Under the pieces are notes generated by a model. That model was not told where the DNA came from. It did no database searches and saw only the letters and a program-made list of their open reading frames with translations. The position numbers and the translations under genes were made by a program. From Allopusillimonas ginsengisoli (GTDB lineage Bacteria; Pseudomonadota; Gammaproteobacteria; Burkholderiales; Burkholderiaceae_B): DNA of 64,000 nt. The first letter of the stretch is position 1, and each line of letters starts with the position of its first letter. Of this stretch, positions 16,878 to 27,372 are shown one piece after another. The stretch lies in contig NZ_SDQE01000001.1 in NCBI RefSeq assembly GCF_004153455.1, forward strand, positions 744,001-808,000, in the 5' to 3' direction.

Positions 16878-19800
16878 ATGTTGCCGGTATGGCTGGTACT
16901 CGTGTCGCTGGGCTATGCGGCTATTCTGTTTGCCGTGGCCTGGCTGGGCGACAAGTACCCTTTGTACCCCCAGCGCCCCTGGCTTCGGCCTGCTGTCTAC
17001 AGTTTGGCGCTAGCCGTCTATTGCTCATCGTGGACGTTCTACGGAGCAGTAGGTTCAGCCGTCCGATTTGGTATTGGTTATCTGCCGATTTATCTGGGGC
17101 CCCTGCTGCTGCTTATCTTCGGCTGGCGCATCATCGAGCGGCTGGCGTTGATCGCCCAATCCCAGAACACCGTATCCATTGCCGACTTCATTGCCTCGCG
17201 CTACGGGCGCTCGCAACGACTGGCGGCGCTGGTTGCGATCATCGCGATCATCGCTGCCGTTCCCTACCTGGCTTTGCAGTACAAGGCAGTCGCAATCAGT
17301 CTGGGCGTACTCGGCGGGCAGGAAATGCTGTCCACCACATTAGGGGATCCCGCCTTGTATGTGGCGGTCTTGATGGCCGTGTTCTCGATTCTGTTCGGCA
17401 CGCGACAGGTAGACGCCACAGAGCATCGCCCGGGCCTGATGCTGGCGGTGGCCTTCGAGTCGCTGGTCAAGCTTGTGGCCCTGGTGCTGGTCGGGCTCTT
17501 TGCAGTGCGCTGGTTTTCGGGCACGCAATTTCATTTGGTCGAGGCCGCGCATTCGCTGATACGGAACACACCACCCGTTGGGTTTGTCAGCCAGACGCTT
17601 CTGGCCTTTGCGGCCATTATCTGCTTGCCAAGACAGTTCCACGTGGCCATCGTCGAATGCGGCAATGTGGCTGACATCAAACGGGCGCGCTGGCTGTTCG
17701 GCGGCTACCTGGTGATTGTCAGCTTGATGGTGCTGCCCATCGCAACGGCGGGCGTCACCATGTTCGGCAGCGATGGCGATGTGGCGCCCGACAGTTTCGT
17801 GCTGGCGCTGCCGCTCATGCAAAACCGCACAGCGCTCGCCGTGATGGCCTATATCGGCGGTTTCTCCGCCGCGACCGGCATGGTCATTGTGGTGAGCGTT
17901 GCCCTGGCTACCATGGTGAGCAATGATCTGGTCATGCCCGTGCTGCTGCGTCGACGCGGTGGACGGGCCCGTCAGCGCAGCATGGCTTCCACGGTACTGT
18001 GGATACGCCGCATCGCCATCATTTGCGTTGCCGCGTTCGCCTATGGATATTATCGTGCCAGCGGCAGCGATACGGCGCTTGCGTCATATGGCCTGATGGC
18101 ATTTGCGGCTGTGGCGCAGTTCGGCCCGGCCCTGATCGGAGGCCTGTATTGGCGCGGAGCCAGCCGCCAGGGCGTGGAAGCGGGTCTGATCATTGGGTTT
18201 TCTGTGTGGGTTTATACCTTGCTGCTGCCAACCTTGACCGATGCCGGATGGCTGAACCAGGCGTGGCTGACACAAGGTCTGTTCGGTATGTCGTGGCTGC
18301 GCCCTCTACAGCTTTTTGGCGCCGAGGGCTGGGATCCGCTGACGCATGGCACGTTCTGGTCGCTTCTGCTCAATGTCACGACCATGGTGCTGGTGTCGGC
18401 GCACTGGCGGCCCAGTCTGGGAGAACGCTTGCGAGCCCAGCCGTTTCTGGAGCCTTACGCGGCACGGCGGAGCCTGGCCTCGGGACAATGGCGCGGCAAT
18501 CTGCGCGTACTCGATTTGCGTACCCTGGCTGCACGCATCGTGGGAGAGAAAACCGCGCGGCGCGCCTTTGAGCAGCGCGCAGCCAAAACAGGCCAGGCAC
18601 TCTCGCCGGAACTTCGCGCTGATATGGAATGGGTACACTTCACCGAGCTGCTTCTGGCGGCAGCCGTGGGCGCAGCCTCGGCGCGTCTGGTGCTGACCAG
18701 CGCACTGGAAGGATCAGGCGTGGAAGTCGCAGCGGTTGTTGCCGTGCTGGACGAGGCTGGCCAGGAATTGCGATTCAATCGAGATATTCTGTTGACCACG
18801 CTCGAGAATATCGATCAGGGTGTCAGTGTCGTGGATGCGCAGATGCGCCTGGTGGCCTGGAACAATCGCTATCGTCAGCTCTTTCAGTATCCCGCCGACA
18901 TGTTGTACGTCGGCCGCCCCGTTGCAGACCTGATCCGCTTTAACGCACAGCGCGGCGAGCTGGGCAATATAGAGCAACTGAATATCGAGCAGGAAGTTGC
19001 CAAGCGTATTGCATACATGAAAATGGGCTCCCCTCATGTGTATGAACGTACCCTCGGCACAGGGCAGGTCATTGAATTGCGCGGACGGCCTTTGCCCGGC
19101 GGAGGCTATGTCACCAGCTACAGCGACGTTACCGAATATAAGCGCGTCGAGCGCGAGTTGCGCAATATCAACGAAACCCTTGAGCAACGCGTGACAGAGC
19201 GCACGCAGGAAGCGGAAATGGCCCAGGAATCGCGATCCCGTTTCCTGACCGCCATCAGTCACGACGTACTGCAGCCTATCAACGCTGCGCGTCTTTTCGC
19301 CTCGGCATTGCGAGAGTCCGATAAATCCGAGGAACAACAGCATTTGTCCGAGCGCGTTGATACGTCACTGCGCGCGGCAGAAGAACTGCTGGATGGGCTG
19401 CTGGATGTGTCTCGCCTGGATGCGGGCGCGTTGCGTCCGGACATCAGCGTTTTCGATGCGGCGGCCCTGCTTCAGCAACTGGCGGAACAATACGCGCCCA
19501 TGGCGCATGGTCGTGGTCTGAAGCTGCGCCTGCACGGCCGGCCTGTCTTCATCCGGAGCGACCGCCGCCTGCTTCGGCGCGTGCTGCAAAATTTTCTGGC
19601 CAACGCCTTGCGCTATACACGCTCGGGGCGCATTATCCTTGCGGCCCGAATACGGGGAGAGCGTGTTGTCTTGCAGGTATGGGACAGTGGTCCCGGGATT
19701 CCGCCGCACCACCTTCAACAAATCTACCAGGAATTCCATCGATTTGAGCAGCCTTTTGATTGGGACAGCCGCGGGCTCGGACTTGGTCTGTCCATTTGCC

Positions 19801-20342
19801 AGCGTATTTCATCGCTCTTGGAACATGCGCTGGACACCCGATCGGAAGTCGGCAAAGGCAGCATGTTCTCGATCGCCGTGCCGCGCGCGCCGGCGCCGGC
19901 GCAGGCCATACCTACCAGGCAACGCAGCGTGCGCCACGACACGGCGCTGACGGGGCTGCGTGTACTGTGCGTAGACAACGATTCGGATATTCTCGCAGGC
20001 ATGCAGGCGCTGCTGCAACGCTGGCAGGCCCATGTCGTCTGCGCAACCACCATCGACGGCGCACTGGAACAGCTGGCTGAAAAACCGCAGGTGGTGCTGA
20101 TGGATTATCACCTGCACGACAGGCTGGATGGCCTGGATGCACTGGACGCGCTGCGTCAAAAGATGCCGCAGCTCGTGGGCGCGCTGCTGACTGCGGATGG
20201 CAGCGATACGCTCAAGCAATCCGCCAAAGAACGTGGATATCGGGTGTTGACCAAGCCCGTTCGCCCTGCATCGTTGCGCGCTTTCCTGGCGGCTAGCCTC
20301 GCAGTGCAGGATCTTCCGGAATCCCCAGTCGAGAGGCAATAA
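16878..20342 (+). CDS. crbS: CrbS/MxtR-type hybrid sensor histidine kinase with solute-symporter domain
   Basis: 1154-residue membrane sensor. The N-terminal sodium/solute-symporter-like region (about 1-550, about 13 transmembrane segments) is followed by a PAS domain (about 640-750, NIDQGVSVVDAQMRLVAWNN), a coiled coil, a HisKA with phospho-acceptor His795 in AISHDVLQPI, an HATPase with DSGPGIPP and GLGLGLSI, and a receiver with Asp1076 in VLMDYHL. CrbS/MxtR sensors with partner CrbR/ErdR control acs in Vibrio and Pseudomonas, and acs and actP lie next door here. Its 3' end overlaps the convergent response regulator by 50 bp. GGGAGA precedes the ATG. Confidence 0.9.
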   Translation: MLPVWLVLVSLGYAAILFAVAWLGDKYPLYPQRPWLRPAVYSLALAVYCSSWTFYGAVGSAVRFGIGYLPIYLGPLLLLIFGWRIIERLALIAQSQNTVSIADFIASRYGRSQRLAALVAIIAIIAAVPYLALQYKAVAISLGVLGGQEMLSTTLGDPALYVAVLMAVFSILFGTRQVDATEHRPGLMLAVAFESLVKLVALVLVGLFAVRWFSGTQFHLVEAAHSLIRNTPPVGFVSQTLLAFAAIICLPRQFHVAIVECGNVADIKRARWLFGGYLVIVSLMVLPIATAGVTMFGSDGDVAPDSFVLALPLMQNRTALAVMAYIGGFSAATGMVIVVSVALATMVSNDLVMPVLLRRRGGRARQRSMASTVLWIRRIAIICVAAFAYGYYRASGSDTALASYGLMAFAAVAQFGPALIGGLYWRGASRQGVEAGLIIGFSVWVYTLLLPTLTDAGWLNQAWLTQGLFGMSWLRPLQLFGAEGWDPLTHGTFWSLLLNVTTMVLVSAHWRPSLGERLRAQPFLEPYAARRSLASGQWRGNLRVLDLRTLAARIVGEKTARRAFEQRAAKTGQALSPELRADMEWVHFTELLLAAAVGAASARLVLTSALEGSGVEVAAVVAVLDEAGQELRFNRDILLTTLENIDQGVSVVDAQMRLVAWNNRYRQLFQYPADMLYVGRPVADLIRFNAQRGELGNIEQLNIEQEVAKRIAYMKMGSPHVYERTLGTGQVIELRGRPLPGGGYVTSYSDVTEYKRVERELRNINETLEQRVTERTQEAEMAQESRSRFLTAISHDVLQPINAARLFASALRESDKSEEQQHLSERVDTSLRAAEELLDGLLDVSRLDAGALRPDISVFDAAALLQQLAEQYAPMAHGRGLKLRLHGRPVFIRSDRRLLRRVLQNFLANALRYTRSGRIILAARIRGERVVLQVWDSGPGIPPHHLQQIYQEFHRFEQPFDWDSRGLGLGLSICQRISSLLEHALDTRSEVGKGSMFSIAVPRAPAPAQAIPTRQRSVRHDTALTGLRVLCVDNDSDILAGMQALLQRWQAHVVCATTIDGALEQLAEKPQVVLMDYHLHDRLDGLDALDALRQKMPQLVGALLTADGSDTLKQSAKERGYRVLTKPVRPASLRAFLAASLAVQDLPESPVERQ

Positions 20343-20946
20343 GCACGGCCTGCGTTCTGTTGGAGGCCCCAAGCTTGCGCATGATGTGTGTCATGTGCGC
20401 CTTGATCGTGGCCTCGGACACATTGAGCTCGTAGGCGATCTGCTTGTTGAGCTGGCCCGAGTACACCATCTGCAGCACCCGGAATTGCTGCGGCGTCAGG
20501 TCACGCAAACGGTTGGCCGCCGCCATTTCGTCTTCATCCGCGCCGGCGCCGTTTTCGACACCGGCAGGCGCCCAGGGGAAACCTTCCAGAATCTGCTGCA
20601 GGGCCTGCCCGAGCTGACGCGAATCCGACGACTTGGGAATAAAGCCCATGGCGCCATGGTCCAGCGCGCGACGCATGATGGAAGGCTCTTCGTGGGCAGA
20701 CACAATAACAATCGGCAACTGCGGGTGCAGGGAACGTAAATGAACCAGCCCGCTAAAGCCGCTTGCGCCAGGCATATCCAGATCGAGGAGCAGCATATCC
20801 GCATCGGGATAGGCCTCGACCAGCGCGTATAGCCGCTCGAACTGATCGGCCTCGTGAATAACGGTATCCGGAAAGATGCGCGACACCACCCCTCGCAAGG
20901 CTTCGCGAAACAGGGGATGGTCGTCGGCGATCAGCAGTTCCGTCAT
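20293..20946 (-). CDS. crbR: CrbR/ErdR-type response regulator (NarL/LuxR family)
   Basis: 217-residue regulator with a receiver domain (Asp8/Asp9, phospho-acceptor Asp55 in LLLDLDMPG, Lys in GFIPKSSD) and a C-terminal LuxR helix-turn-helix (LTPQQFRVLQMVYSGQLNKQ onward). It starts 6 bp after the acs stop, so it is the last gene of the acetate operon, and its tail is antisense to the last 50 bp of the sensor kinase gene. Probable partner of that kinase and activator of acs. Confidence 0.88.
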   Translation of the reverse strand: MTELLIADDHPLFREALRGVVSRIFPDTVIHEADQFERLYALVEAYPDADMLLLDLDMPGASGFSGLVHLRSLHPQLPIVIVSAHEEPSIMRRALDHGAMGFIPKSSDSRQLGQALQQILEGFPWAPAGVENGAGADEDEMAAANRLRDLTPQQFRVLQMVYSGQLNKQIAYELNVSEATIKAHMTHIMRKLGASNRTQAVLIASRLGIPEDPALRG

Positions 20947-20952
20947 CCAGCC

Positions 20953-22908
20953 TCAGGAAAAAACATGGCGCTCTGCAAGCAGTTGGTCAACCACGGAGGG
21001 GTCCGCCAGTGTGCTGGTGTCACCCAACTGATCTGGCTCGTTCTCCGCAATTTTACGCAAAATACGACGCATGATCTTTCCCGACCGTGTCTTGGGCAGG
21101 GACGGCGCCCACTGCAGATAATCAGGCGTGGCAATAGGGCCGATCTCACGGCGTATATGCGTGAGCAACTCCTTGCGCAATGCTTCGCCGGGCTCTTCTC
21201 CTGCCACCAGCGTGACATACATATAGATGCCCTGCCCTTTCAGATCGTGCGCAAAGCCTACCGCGGCAGCCTCCGCAACCTTGGGGTGTGCCACCAATGC
21301 GCTTTCGAGCTCGGCGGTGCCGATGCGATGCCCGCTGACGTTGATGACATCATCGACCCGGCCGGTAATCCAGTAATGCCCGTCCGCATCACGGCGACAG
21401 CCATCGCCTGTAAAGAAGGCGCCCGGGTAGGCGCGAAAATACGTATCGATATAGCGATCGTGGTCGCCGTAGATGGTGCGCGCCTGACCGGGCCAGGAAT
21501 CCTTGATGACGAGATTCCCGGAACCTGGGCCTTCGACCCGGACCCCATCCGCATCGACCAGTGCCGGCTGTATGCCGAAGAAAGGTAAGCTGGCCGCCCC
21601 CGGCCTGGCGGCCGTTGCGCCTGGAAGCGCGGAAATCAGAATCCCGCCCGTTTCGGTTTGCCACCAGGTGTCAACAATGGGGCAGCGACCTTCGCCCACC
21701 ACTTGGTGATACCAGCGCCACGCTTCGGGGTTGATAGGCTCACCTACAGTACCCAGAAGCCGCAAGGATTGGCGCGACGCCGTCTTGACCGGCCCATCGC
21801 CTTCGCGCATCAGCGCGCGGATCGCGGTTGGCGCGGTGTAGAAAATCGTTACCTGATGCTTGTCGACCGCCTGCCAAAAGCGCGATGCGTCGGGGTAGCT
21901 GGGCACGCCCTCAAACATCATGGTCGTGGCGCCATTAGCCAATGGGCCATAAACAATGTAAGTATGTCCGGTAATCCAGCCTACATCGGCCGTGCACCAG
22001 AATATATCGTCCTCACGCAGATCGAAGATGGCTTCATGCGTATAGCTGGCATAGACCAGGTAACCGCCACTGGTATGCACAACCCCTTTGGGCTTGCCCG
22101 TGCTGCCTGAGGTGTAGAGGATGAATAAGGGATCTTCCGCATTCATGCGCGCTGGTTCGCAGGTATCTGGCTGGTTCTCGATGGCTTTGTGCAGCCACAG
22201 ATCGCGACCCGTCTTCATACTGATCTGGCCCCCGGTGTGGCGCAGTACAAATACATGCTCGACACTCTCTGTACCCGGCAGCGCCAGCGCCGCATCGACA
22301 TTCGCTTTCAATGGTACGCTGCGGCCGCCACGCCGGCCTTCGTCTGCGGTGATGATGACTTTGGCGCCGCAATCGCGCACGCGATCCGCGAGCGATGTGG
22401 GCGAGAAGCCGCCAAACACCACATTGTGCACTGCGCCAATGCGTGCGCAAGCCAACAGCGCAACCGCTGCGTCGACCACCATCGGTAGATAAACGCTGAC
22501 GCGATCGCCCTTGCCCACACCCACCGCCCGCAGCGCATTGCCCAGGCGGCATACGCGCTGATGCAGTTCGCGGTAGCTGATATGCAGCGCGGGGGTGTCG
22601 GGGCTGTCAGGCTCCCATATGATGGCCGTTTTATCTCCACGCGTTTCCAGATGACGATCCAGGCAGTTAACGCTAACGTTCAGCTCGCCATCGCTGTACC
22701 ACTTGATGTGAAAATCATCGGCATTAAAGCTGACATCGCGAATAACGGTGGGCTCGCGATACCAGGACAGCCGGGCAGCGGCCTGCCGCCAGAACGCCTC
22801 GGGATTGTCCAGCGATGATTGATACAGACGTTCGTACGTTGATGCCGTGACGGTGCCTGGTCCTGCAAAACCGGCGGGCACCGGATAACATTCGTTTGCT
22901 TGGGTCAT
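20953..22908 (-). CDS. acs: Acetyl-CoA synthetase
   Basis: 651-residue AMP-forming ligase converting acetate, ATP and CoA to acetyl-CoA in the cytoplasm; full family length. The P-loop [14 protein letters not shown] and adenylation motifs WWQTETGG and [13 protein letters not shown] are present. The C-terminal [11 protein letters not shown] holds Lys611, the residue acetylated by Pat-type enzymes in known Acs. It follows actP by 27 bp and precedes crbR. Confidence 0.96.
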   Translation of the reverse strand: MTQANECYPVPAGFAGPGTVTASTYERLYQSSLDNPEAFWRQAAARLSWYREPTVIRDVSFNADDFHIKWYSDGELNVSVNCLDRHLETRGDKTAIIWEPDSPDTPALHISYRELHQRVCRLGNALRAVGVGKGDRVSVYLPMVVDAAVALLACARIGAVHNVVFGGFSPTSLADRVRDCGAKVIITADEGRRGGRSVPLKANVDAALALPGTESVEHVFVLRHTGGQISMKTGRDLWLHKAIENQPDTCEPARMNAEDPLFILYTSGSTGKPKGVVHTSGGYLVYASYTHEAIFDLREDDIFWCTADVGWITGHTYIVYGPLANGATTMMFEGVPSYPDASRFWQAVDKHQVTIFYTAPTAIRALMREGDGPVKTASRQSLRLLGTVGEPINPEAWRWYHQVVGEGRCPIVDTWWQTETGGILISALPGATAARPGAASLPFFGIQPALVDADGVRVEGPGSGNLVIKDSWPGQARTIYGDHDRYIDTYFRAYPGAFFTGDGCRRDADGHYWITGRVDDVINVSGHRIGTAELESALVAHPKVAEAAAVGFAHDLKGQGIYMYVTLVAGEEPGEALRKELLTHIRREIGPIATPDYLQWAPSLPKTRSGKIMRRILRKIAENEPDQLGDTSTLADPSVVDQLLAERHVFS

Positions 22909-22935
22909 GATTCGATTTACCTCTTTTCCGTTGTC

Positions 22936-24597
22936 TCAATGCGCCACAGCGACTGTTGCGCCCAGGCCGGTTTCGCTGCGCACCATCAAGGCATCGAATG
23001 CGTGGCGCTCCCTCTTGGCCTGCGCGCTGTTATCGAGTACAGAGAACAGCCAGATCGAAAAGAATGCCAGTGGGATGGAGACGATGCCTGGATTGGGAAA
23101 GGGTGCGATCGCCTTGGCAAAGCCAAGCACATCGACCCATACCGTGCTGCTGAGCACCACCCAGATCGTGGCTGTCGCCAGGCCGAGAAAACCGCCAATG
23201 GTGGCCCCCCGAGTCGTGCAGCCTCGCCATGCAATGGAGAGCACCAATACCGGAAAATTGGCGCTGGCGGCTATCGCAAAGGCCAGGCCAACCATGAAGG
23301 CAACGTTCTGGTTCTCGAACAGAATCCCCAACAGGATAGCCAGCACGCCCAGCATGATGGTCGACAGGCGAGAAATGCGCATTTGCTGTGCTTCCGTTGC
23401 GCGCCCCCGGGCAAAGACATTGGCATACAGATCATGCGAGATGGCTGCTGCGCCGGCCAGCGCCAGCCCTGCAACGACTGCCACAATCGTGGCAAAGGTG
23501 ACGGCCGCCAGAAAACCCAGCAACAAGCTGCCACCGACGGCGTTGGACAAATGAACGGCAACCATATTGGTGCCGCCGATCAGGCCATTGATCAGGTCGA
23601 TCTGGCCGTTGGGCCCGGTGTGGAAGTATTCCGGATGACGCACCAGCAACGCCACGGCACCAAATCCGATGATGAACGTGAGCAGATAGAAATAGCCGAT
23701 AAAGCTACTGGCGTAAATCACCGACCGACGAGCTTCCTTGGCGTTGGACACCGTGAAGAAACGCATCAGAATATGGGGCAGGCCGGCTGTGCCGAAGGCA
23801 AGCCCCAAACCCAAAGACAAGGCATTGAGCGGATTGCTGCTGACTTGCGAGCCCGGCGCCATGATTTCCACGCCAGTGGGATGCACACGCACTGCCTCGG
23901 CCAGCATGGCATCCGGGCTGAACTTGAATAAGGCCAGTACCAGGAACGCCAGCAGCGTTGCGCCAAACAGCATCAATACCGCCTTGATAATCTGTACCCA
24001 AGTGGTTGCCGTCATGCCGCCGAAGGTAACGTAAATCATCATGAGCGAACCGACAATCACGACGGCCACGTTGTAGTTCAGGCCGAACAACAGCACGATC
24101 AGCTTGCCTGCACCCACCATCTGCGCAATCAGGTACAGCGCAATGATCAGCAGCGATGCGCTGGCGGCCAGGACTCTCATCGGCGTCTGCTTGAGCCGGT
24201 AAGACGTCACATCCGCAAAGTTATAGCGACCCAGATTGCGCAGACGTTCCGCAATCAGGAACATGACAACCGGCCAACCGAACAGAAACCCGATGGCATA
24301 GATCATTCCATCAAATCCGCTGACATAAACCATGCCCGCGATGCCCAGAAAAGATGCCGCCGAGAGGTAATCCCCAGCGATCGCCAATCCGTTCTGGAAT
24401 CCAGTGATGCTGCCGCCGGCAGTGTAGAAATCAGAAGTCGTGCGCGTGCGGCGCGCGGCCCAGTATGTAATCATCATAGTGCCGACGATGAACACCAGAA
24501 ACATGACGATGGCCGACATATTGGCCTGGCCCGTCGCCGCCATCGCGGGAGAGCACGGGGCGACAAGCAGCATACAGCTTGCGAACAGCTTTTTCAT
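22936..24597 (-). CDS. actP: Cation/acetate symporter ActP
   Basis: 553-residue inner-membrane sodium/solute symporter with an N-terminal signal-like segment and about thirteen transmembrane helices, matching ActP in length and in segments such as [20 protein letters not shown]. It takes up acetate and short-chain acids for Acs. Its ATGA start overlaps the yjcH stop, showing coupling. Confidence 0.95.
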   Translation of the reverse strand: MKKLFASCMLLVAPCSPAMAATGQANMSAIVMFLVFIVGTMMITYWAARRTRTTSDFYTAGGSITGFQNGLAIAGDYLSAASFLGIAGMVYVSGFDGMIYAIGFLFGWPVVMFLIAERLRNLGRYNFADVTSYRLKQTPMRVLAASASLLIIALYLIAQMVGAGKLIVLLFGLNYNVAVVIVGSLMMIYVTFGGMTATTWVQIIKAVLMLFGATLLAFLVLALFKFSPDAMLAEAVRVHPTGVEIMAPGSQVSSNPLNALSLGLGLAFGTAGLPHILMRFFTVSNAKEARRSVIYASSFIGYFYLLTFIIGFGAVALLVRHPEYFHTGPNGQIDLINGLIGGTNMVAVHLSNAVGGSLLLGFLAAVTFATIVAVVAGLALAGAAAISHDLYANVFARGRATEAQQMRISRLSTIMLGVLAILLGILFENQNVAFMVGLAFAIAASANFPVLVLSIAWRGCTTRGATIGGFLGLATATIWVVLSSTVWVDVLGFAKAIAPFPNPGIVSIPLAFFSIWLFSVLDNSAQAKRERHAFDALMVRSETGLGATVAVAH

Positions 24598-24914
24598 GAT
24601 ACTTTCCTCGCAATCGTTTCCAGCAGCGGATCAAACTTCTTGTTGGAAAATCGAACATACAGCGCGACCAGCACAACAGCGCTGACGGTTACGCACGCAC
24701 CAACCAGCACGCCTATGCTGATGGTGAGCCCCGCGTTGACGGGGCGTGCAAACAGTTCGGGGTTGAAGGCCAAGGTAAGGATAAAACCCGAATAGATGAT
24801 CAGTGTCGCCATGAAAAAGGAAAGACTGACGCGGCTGCGTATCTTCACCAACTGCTGGTATTCTGGCAAGCGCATGACGGCTTGGACGACACGGTCGTGG
24901 TCGCTGGATGGCAT
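24594..24914 (-). CDS. yjcH: DUF485 small membrane protein (YjcH-like)
   Basis: 106-residue inner-membrane protein with two transmembrane helices separated by a short loop and a basic C-terminus, typical of YjcH encoded with ActP. The start at 24914 (MPSSDHDR) is supported by GGAGA upstream. First gene of yjcH-actP-acs-crbR. The molecular role of the family is not established; association with the symporter is presumed. Confidence 0.88.
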   Translation of the reverse strand: MPSSDHDRVVQAVMRLPEYQQLVKIRSRVSLSFFMATLIIYSGFILTLAFNPELFARPVNAGLTISIGVLVGACVTVSAVVLVALYVRFSNKKFDPLLETIARKVS

Positions 24915-25037
24915 GTTCGGTCTCCGGTATTTGTGATCGTTATTCCACTGCGATGCCTGGGCCCGCAATGATGCCGCTCAATATAGTCTTGCGGTCAGGC
25001 CCCGCCTAGGCGACTTTGGTCGTAGTCTGGTTTGAAA

Positions 25038-25066
25038 TTCGACGCGCCGCGCGCAGCCTTTACAAT
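25038..25066 (+). promoter_or_regulatory. Weak sigma-70-type promoter candidate for ydcF
   Basis: TTCGAC (25038-25043) and TACAAT (25061-25066) are separated by 17 bp, 38 bp upstream of the ydcF ATG. The -10 is good and the -35 poor. Confidence 0.35.
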
Positions 25067-25104
25067 GCCGACTACCCCTTCATTTACACAGACTTCAATG
25101 ATCC

Positions 25105-25893
25105 ATGTCCCCTAGCCTGATTGCCTCCAAAGCCGTGTCCATGGCACTGCTGTTTCCCGGCAACATGTTGTTATTGCTTGCACTTAGCTGCATATTGTTA
25201 TGGCGCGGCCACCATCGAATCGGCACGGGCATTCTCGTTGCGACGCTGCTCTGCGTCTTTGTGCTGTCGTTGCCGGTTGTATCGCATAAGCTGTTGCGCG
25301 CACTGGAATACCAGCCAGCGTTGACGCCTACTGCACTGGATCAGGGAGCAGCAAAGAATGCCCAAGCCATCGTGGTGCTTGCGGGAGGCATTTTGCGCGG
25401 GCAGCCTGAATACGGCGGCATCAACACCACCGCCGACTCCAGCCTGCTGCGGATTCGCTACGGCGCCTATCTGCACCGGCACACTGGCCTGCCCATTCTG
25501 GTATCTGGCGGTGTGCCGATTAACGGCGAATCTTCGGGCCAAACCATGGCAAATGACCTGAACGAGTTTTTCGACACGCCCGTTCGATGGGTGGAGGGGA
25601 AGTCGGAAAACACGGCGGAGAATGCGCAGTTCTCCTGGGATATGCTGCACGCCGAAGGCATACATACCATTCTGTTGGTGACCAGTGCCTCGCACATGCG
25701 TCGTTCCGTATCCAGTTACAAACGGGTCGGCTTTACGGTTATTCCAGCCCCTACTGGCTATCAGGGGCCACCGCTGGACAATATGCTGAAATATCTTCCC
25801 AAGCTTGATGCGCTGCATGAATCGAACACAGCCTTGCACGAGTGGCTAGGCATGCTTTGGTACGACTTGACACTGGGTAAGGGGCGAAACTAG
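25105..25893 (+). CDS. YdcF/ElyC-family protein (DUF218)
   Basis: 262-residue membrane-anchored protein with two N-terminal hydrophobic segments (about 10-60) and a periplasmic DUF218 domain holding AIVVLAGGILRG, SENTAENAQFSWDML and TSASHMRRS. Members such as ElyC/SanA affect envelope biogenesis in E. coli, but the biochemical activity is unclear. Its stop overlaps the convergent Cys-motif gene by four bases. Confidence 0.82.
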   Translation: MSPSLIASKAVSMALLFPGNMLLLLALSCILLWRGHHRIGTGILVATLLCVFVLSLPVVSHKLLRALEYQPALTPTALDQGAAKNAQAIVVLAGGILRGQPEYGGINTTADSSLLRIRYGAYLHRHTGLPILVSGGVPINGESSGQTMANDLNEFFDTPVRWVEGKSENTAENAQFSWDMLHAEGIHTILLVTSASHMRRSVSSYKRVGFTVIPAPTGYQGPPLDNMLKYLPKLDALHESNTALHEWLGMLWYDLTLGKGRN

Positions 25894-26282
25894 GCATTGC
25901 CCAGCAGATCGTTCTCGTTAAGCAGATCGAACACGATATCCAGGTTGGCTTCGAGGCTGCGCCGGATGGCCGCAGGAATGGATTTGCGTGTTTTGCGACA
26001 CAAACCCGGCTGTTCCTGCAGCTCGATTCGTAACCCCAGAACAGTACGCACCTCGTTCGCGCCTGGCTCGACATGCAACACCACGCCCAGTTGCCTGTAC
26101 AGGAGCGCTTGCATGTGACGCAGGTCTTCAAGGCTGGCAATGCGCTCCAGCCTTTGAATAAGCCTTTGCTCTTCTTCGCGCGTCAGCAACAGCACCCGCA
26201 TGTCGCTGCCCTCTTGGGAGAGCAGCGCTTCGCGGGCGCAGATACAGGCGCCAGGGGGACATTCCTTGCGGATCGGTGGCAT
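25890..26282 (-). CDS. Unrecognised small protein with N-terminal Cys motif, downstream of CobW GTPase
   Basis: 130 residues if started at 26282 (MPPIRKECPPG); an in-frame TTG at 26333 would add 17 residues, and neither start has a strong ribosome site. Cys8, Cys13 and Cys15 form a compact ECPPGACIC motif near the N-terminus, with Cys95 in PGLCRKTRKS. The middle is charged and helical (LLTREEEQRLIQRLERIASLEDL, residues 31-53). There is no signal or transmembrane segment. It follows the CobW gene by about 99 bp on the same strand. Metal binding is suggested by the cysteines and the neighbour; I do not recognise the family. Confidence 0.7.
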   Translation of the reverse strand: MPPIRKECPPGACICAREALLSQEGSDMRVLLLTREEEQRLIQRLERIASLEDLRHMQALLYRQLGVVLHVEPGANEVRTVLGLRIELQEQPGLCRKTRKSIPAAIRRSLEANLDIVFDLLNENDLLGNA

Positions 26283-26381
26283 GTTGACCGGAATTTTGTA
26301 TGCATTGACGACGTGGGGGTATTTTAAGGCCAAGCGTATGTCGAGTGCACTGACTCGTGCGGCGACGGTGTCTATATCGTC

Positions 26382-27365
26382 TCAGTGCGCCGACGCGCGG
26401 ACCAGCGCTCCCAGTGCCTGCTCCATCACCGCTTGTACCTTCTCGCCTTTTAGCCCAATGTACACCAGTTCGTTCATCGCTATCACTTGCGTGGCAGGCA
26501 GGCGCTCAACGCGTACGCGGCGGCCCGCCAGATGGACAATCGCGGGCCCATGCCGGTCTGTCACGACCCAGCCTTTCACGCGTATGACTGAACGGGGTAA
26601 CTGTTTCAGCGCCTGGATCAACTGATCTGCATTGAAAATGCCGGCACCGGACCAACTGCCACCCTCGAAGGGATGGTCTGCCTCAATAGCGTGTTCATGG
26701 GGATGCGAATGGGGATGCGGGCTTTCAGCATCCTGCGCAGTGCGAGCGTTGCGTTGACGCAAACGCTCAAGCTGAGCGGGCTGCCCCGACAGCGCCTCGA
26801 TCGGTAGTCGCCCGTGCCGCGCCTCAATGGCCGGAATCGCGCCGAACTGCCGTACCAGACGCTGTTTGAGCGCGGAGAGATCTTCTGCCGAAACCAGATC
26901 AATCTTGTTCAAGACTACGACACCCGCCGCTTCGATTTGCCTGGCAACCGTATCAGCCAGCAATGGATCGTCAAGCTGTCCGGGAAGATGTTCCGCGTCA
27001 GCCATGACCACAATGGCTTCCAACTGAAGCATGGGATCTGACATGCCAACCTGCGCGATGCGCCCTGGATCCGAGACGCCACTCGCTTCGATAACAATAA
27101 GCTCCGGCGCGGGCTGACGCTCAAGCACCTGCATCAGCGCCGCATCCAGGCCTGAACCGATCGAGCAACATATACAGCCATTGGTCAGGCTGATGGTTTC
27201 GCCGTCGTGTTCCGCAATCAATGCGGCATCGACATTGATCGGGCCAAAATCGTTGACCATGACAGCAATCCGGCGCCCGCCGGCTTCTGACAGCATATGA
27301 TTCAGCAAGGTGGTTTTACCGGCCCCCAGAAAACCACCCAGTACGATCAGAGGGATACGGATCAT
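26382..27365 (-). CDS. CobW/COG0523 G3E-family GTPase, putative metallochaperone
   Basis: 327-residue GTPase. Walker A is GGFLGAGKTT (10-19), the metal-binding CxCC is Cys64-Ile-Cys66-Cys67 in NGCICCSIG, the base-recognition motif is LNKIDLV, and a histidine-rich stretch (HPHSHPHEH, roughly 215-230) precedes the CobW C-terminal domain. Such proteins deliver zinc or other metals to client enzymes. The ATG at 27365 lies only 7 bp after the amidohydrolase stop; the longer frame from 27434 is unlikely. The operon position suggests the amidohydrolase as a possible client. Confidence 0.88.
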   Translation of the reverse strand: MIRIPLIVLGGFLGAGKTTLLNHMLSEAGGRRIAVMVNDFGPINVDAALIAEHDGETISLTNGCICCSIGSGLDAALMQVLERQPAPELIVIEASGVSDPGRIAQVGMSDPMLQLEAIVVMADAEHLPGQLDDPLLADTVARQIEAAGVVVLNKIDLVSAEDLSALKQRLVRQFGAIPAIEARHGRLPIEALSGQPAQLERLRQRNARTAQDAESPHPHSHPHEHAIEADHPFEGGSWSGAGIFNADQLIQALKQLPRSVIRVKGWVVTDRHGPAIVHLAGRRVRVERLPATQVIAMNELVYIGLKGEKVQAVMEQALGALVRASAH

Positions 27366-27372
27366 TGTGTCA

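Noticed and set aside
24969-25104. CrbR/ErdR or sigma-54 site upstream of yjcH
   Set aside because: I saw no -24/-12 element or convincing repeat; regulation by CrbR is inferred from gene context only.
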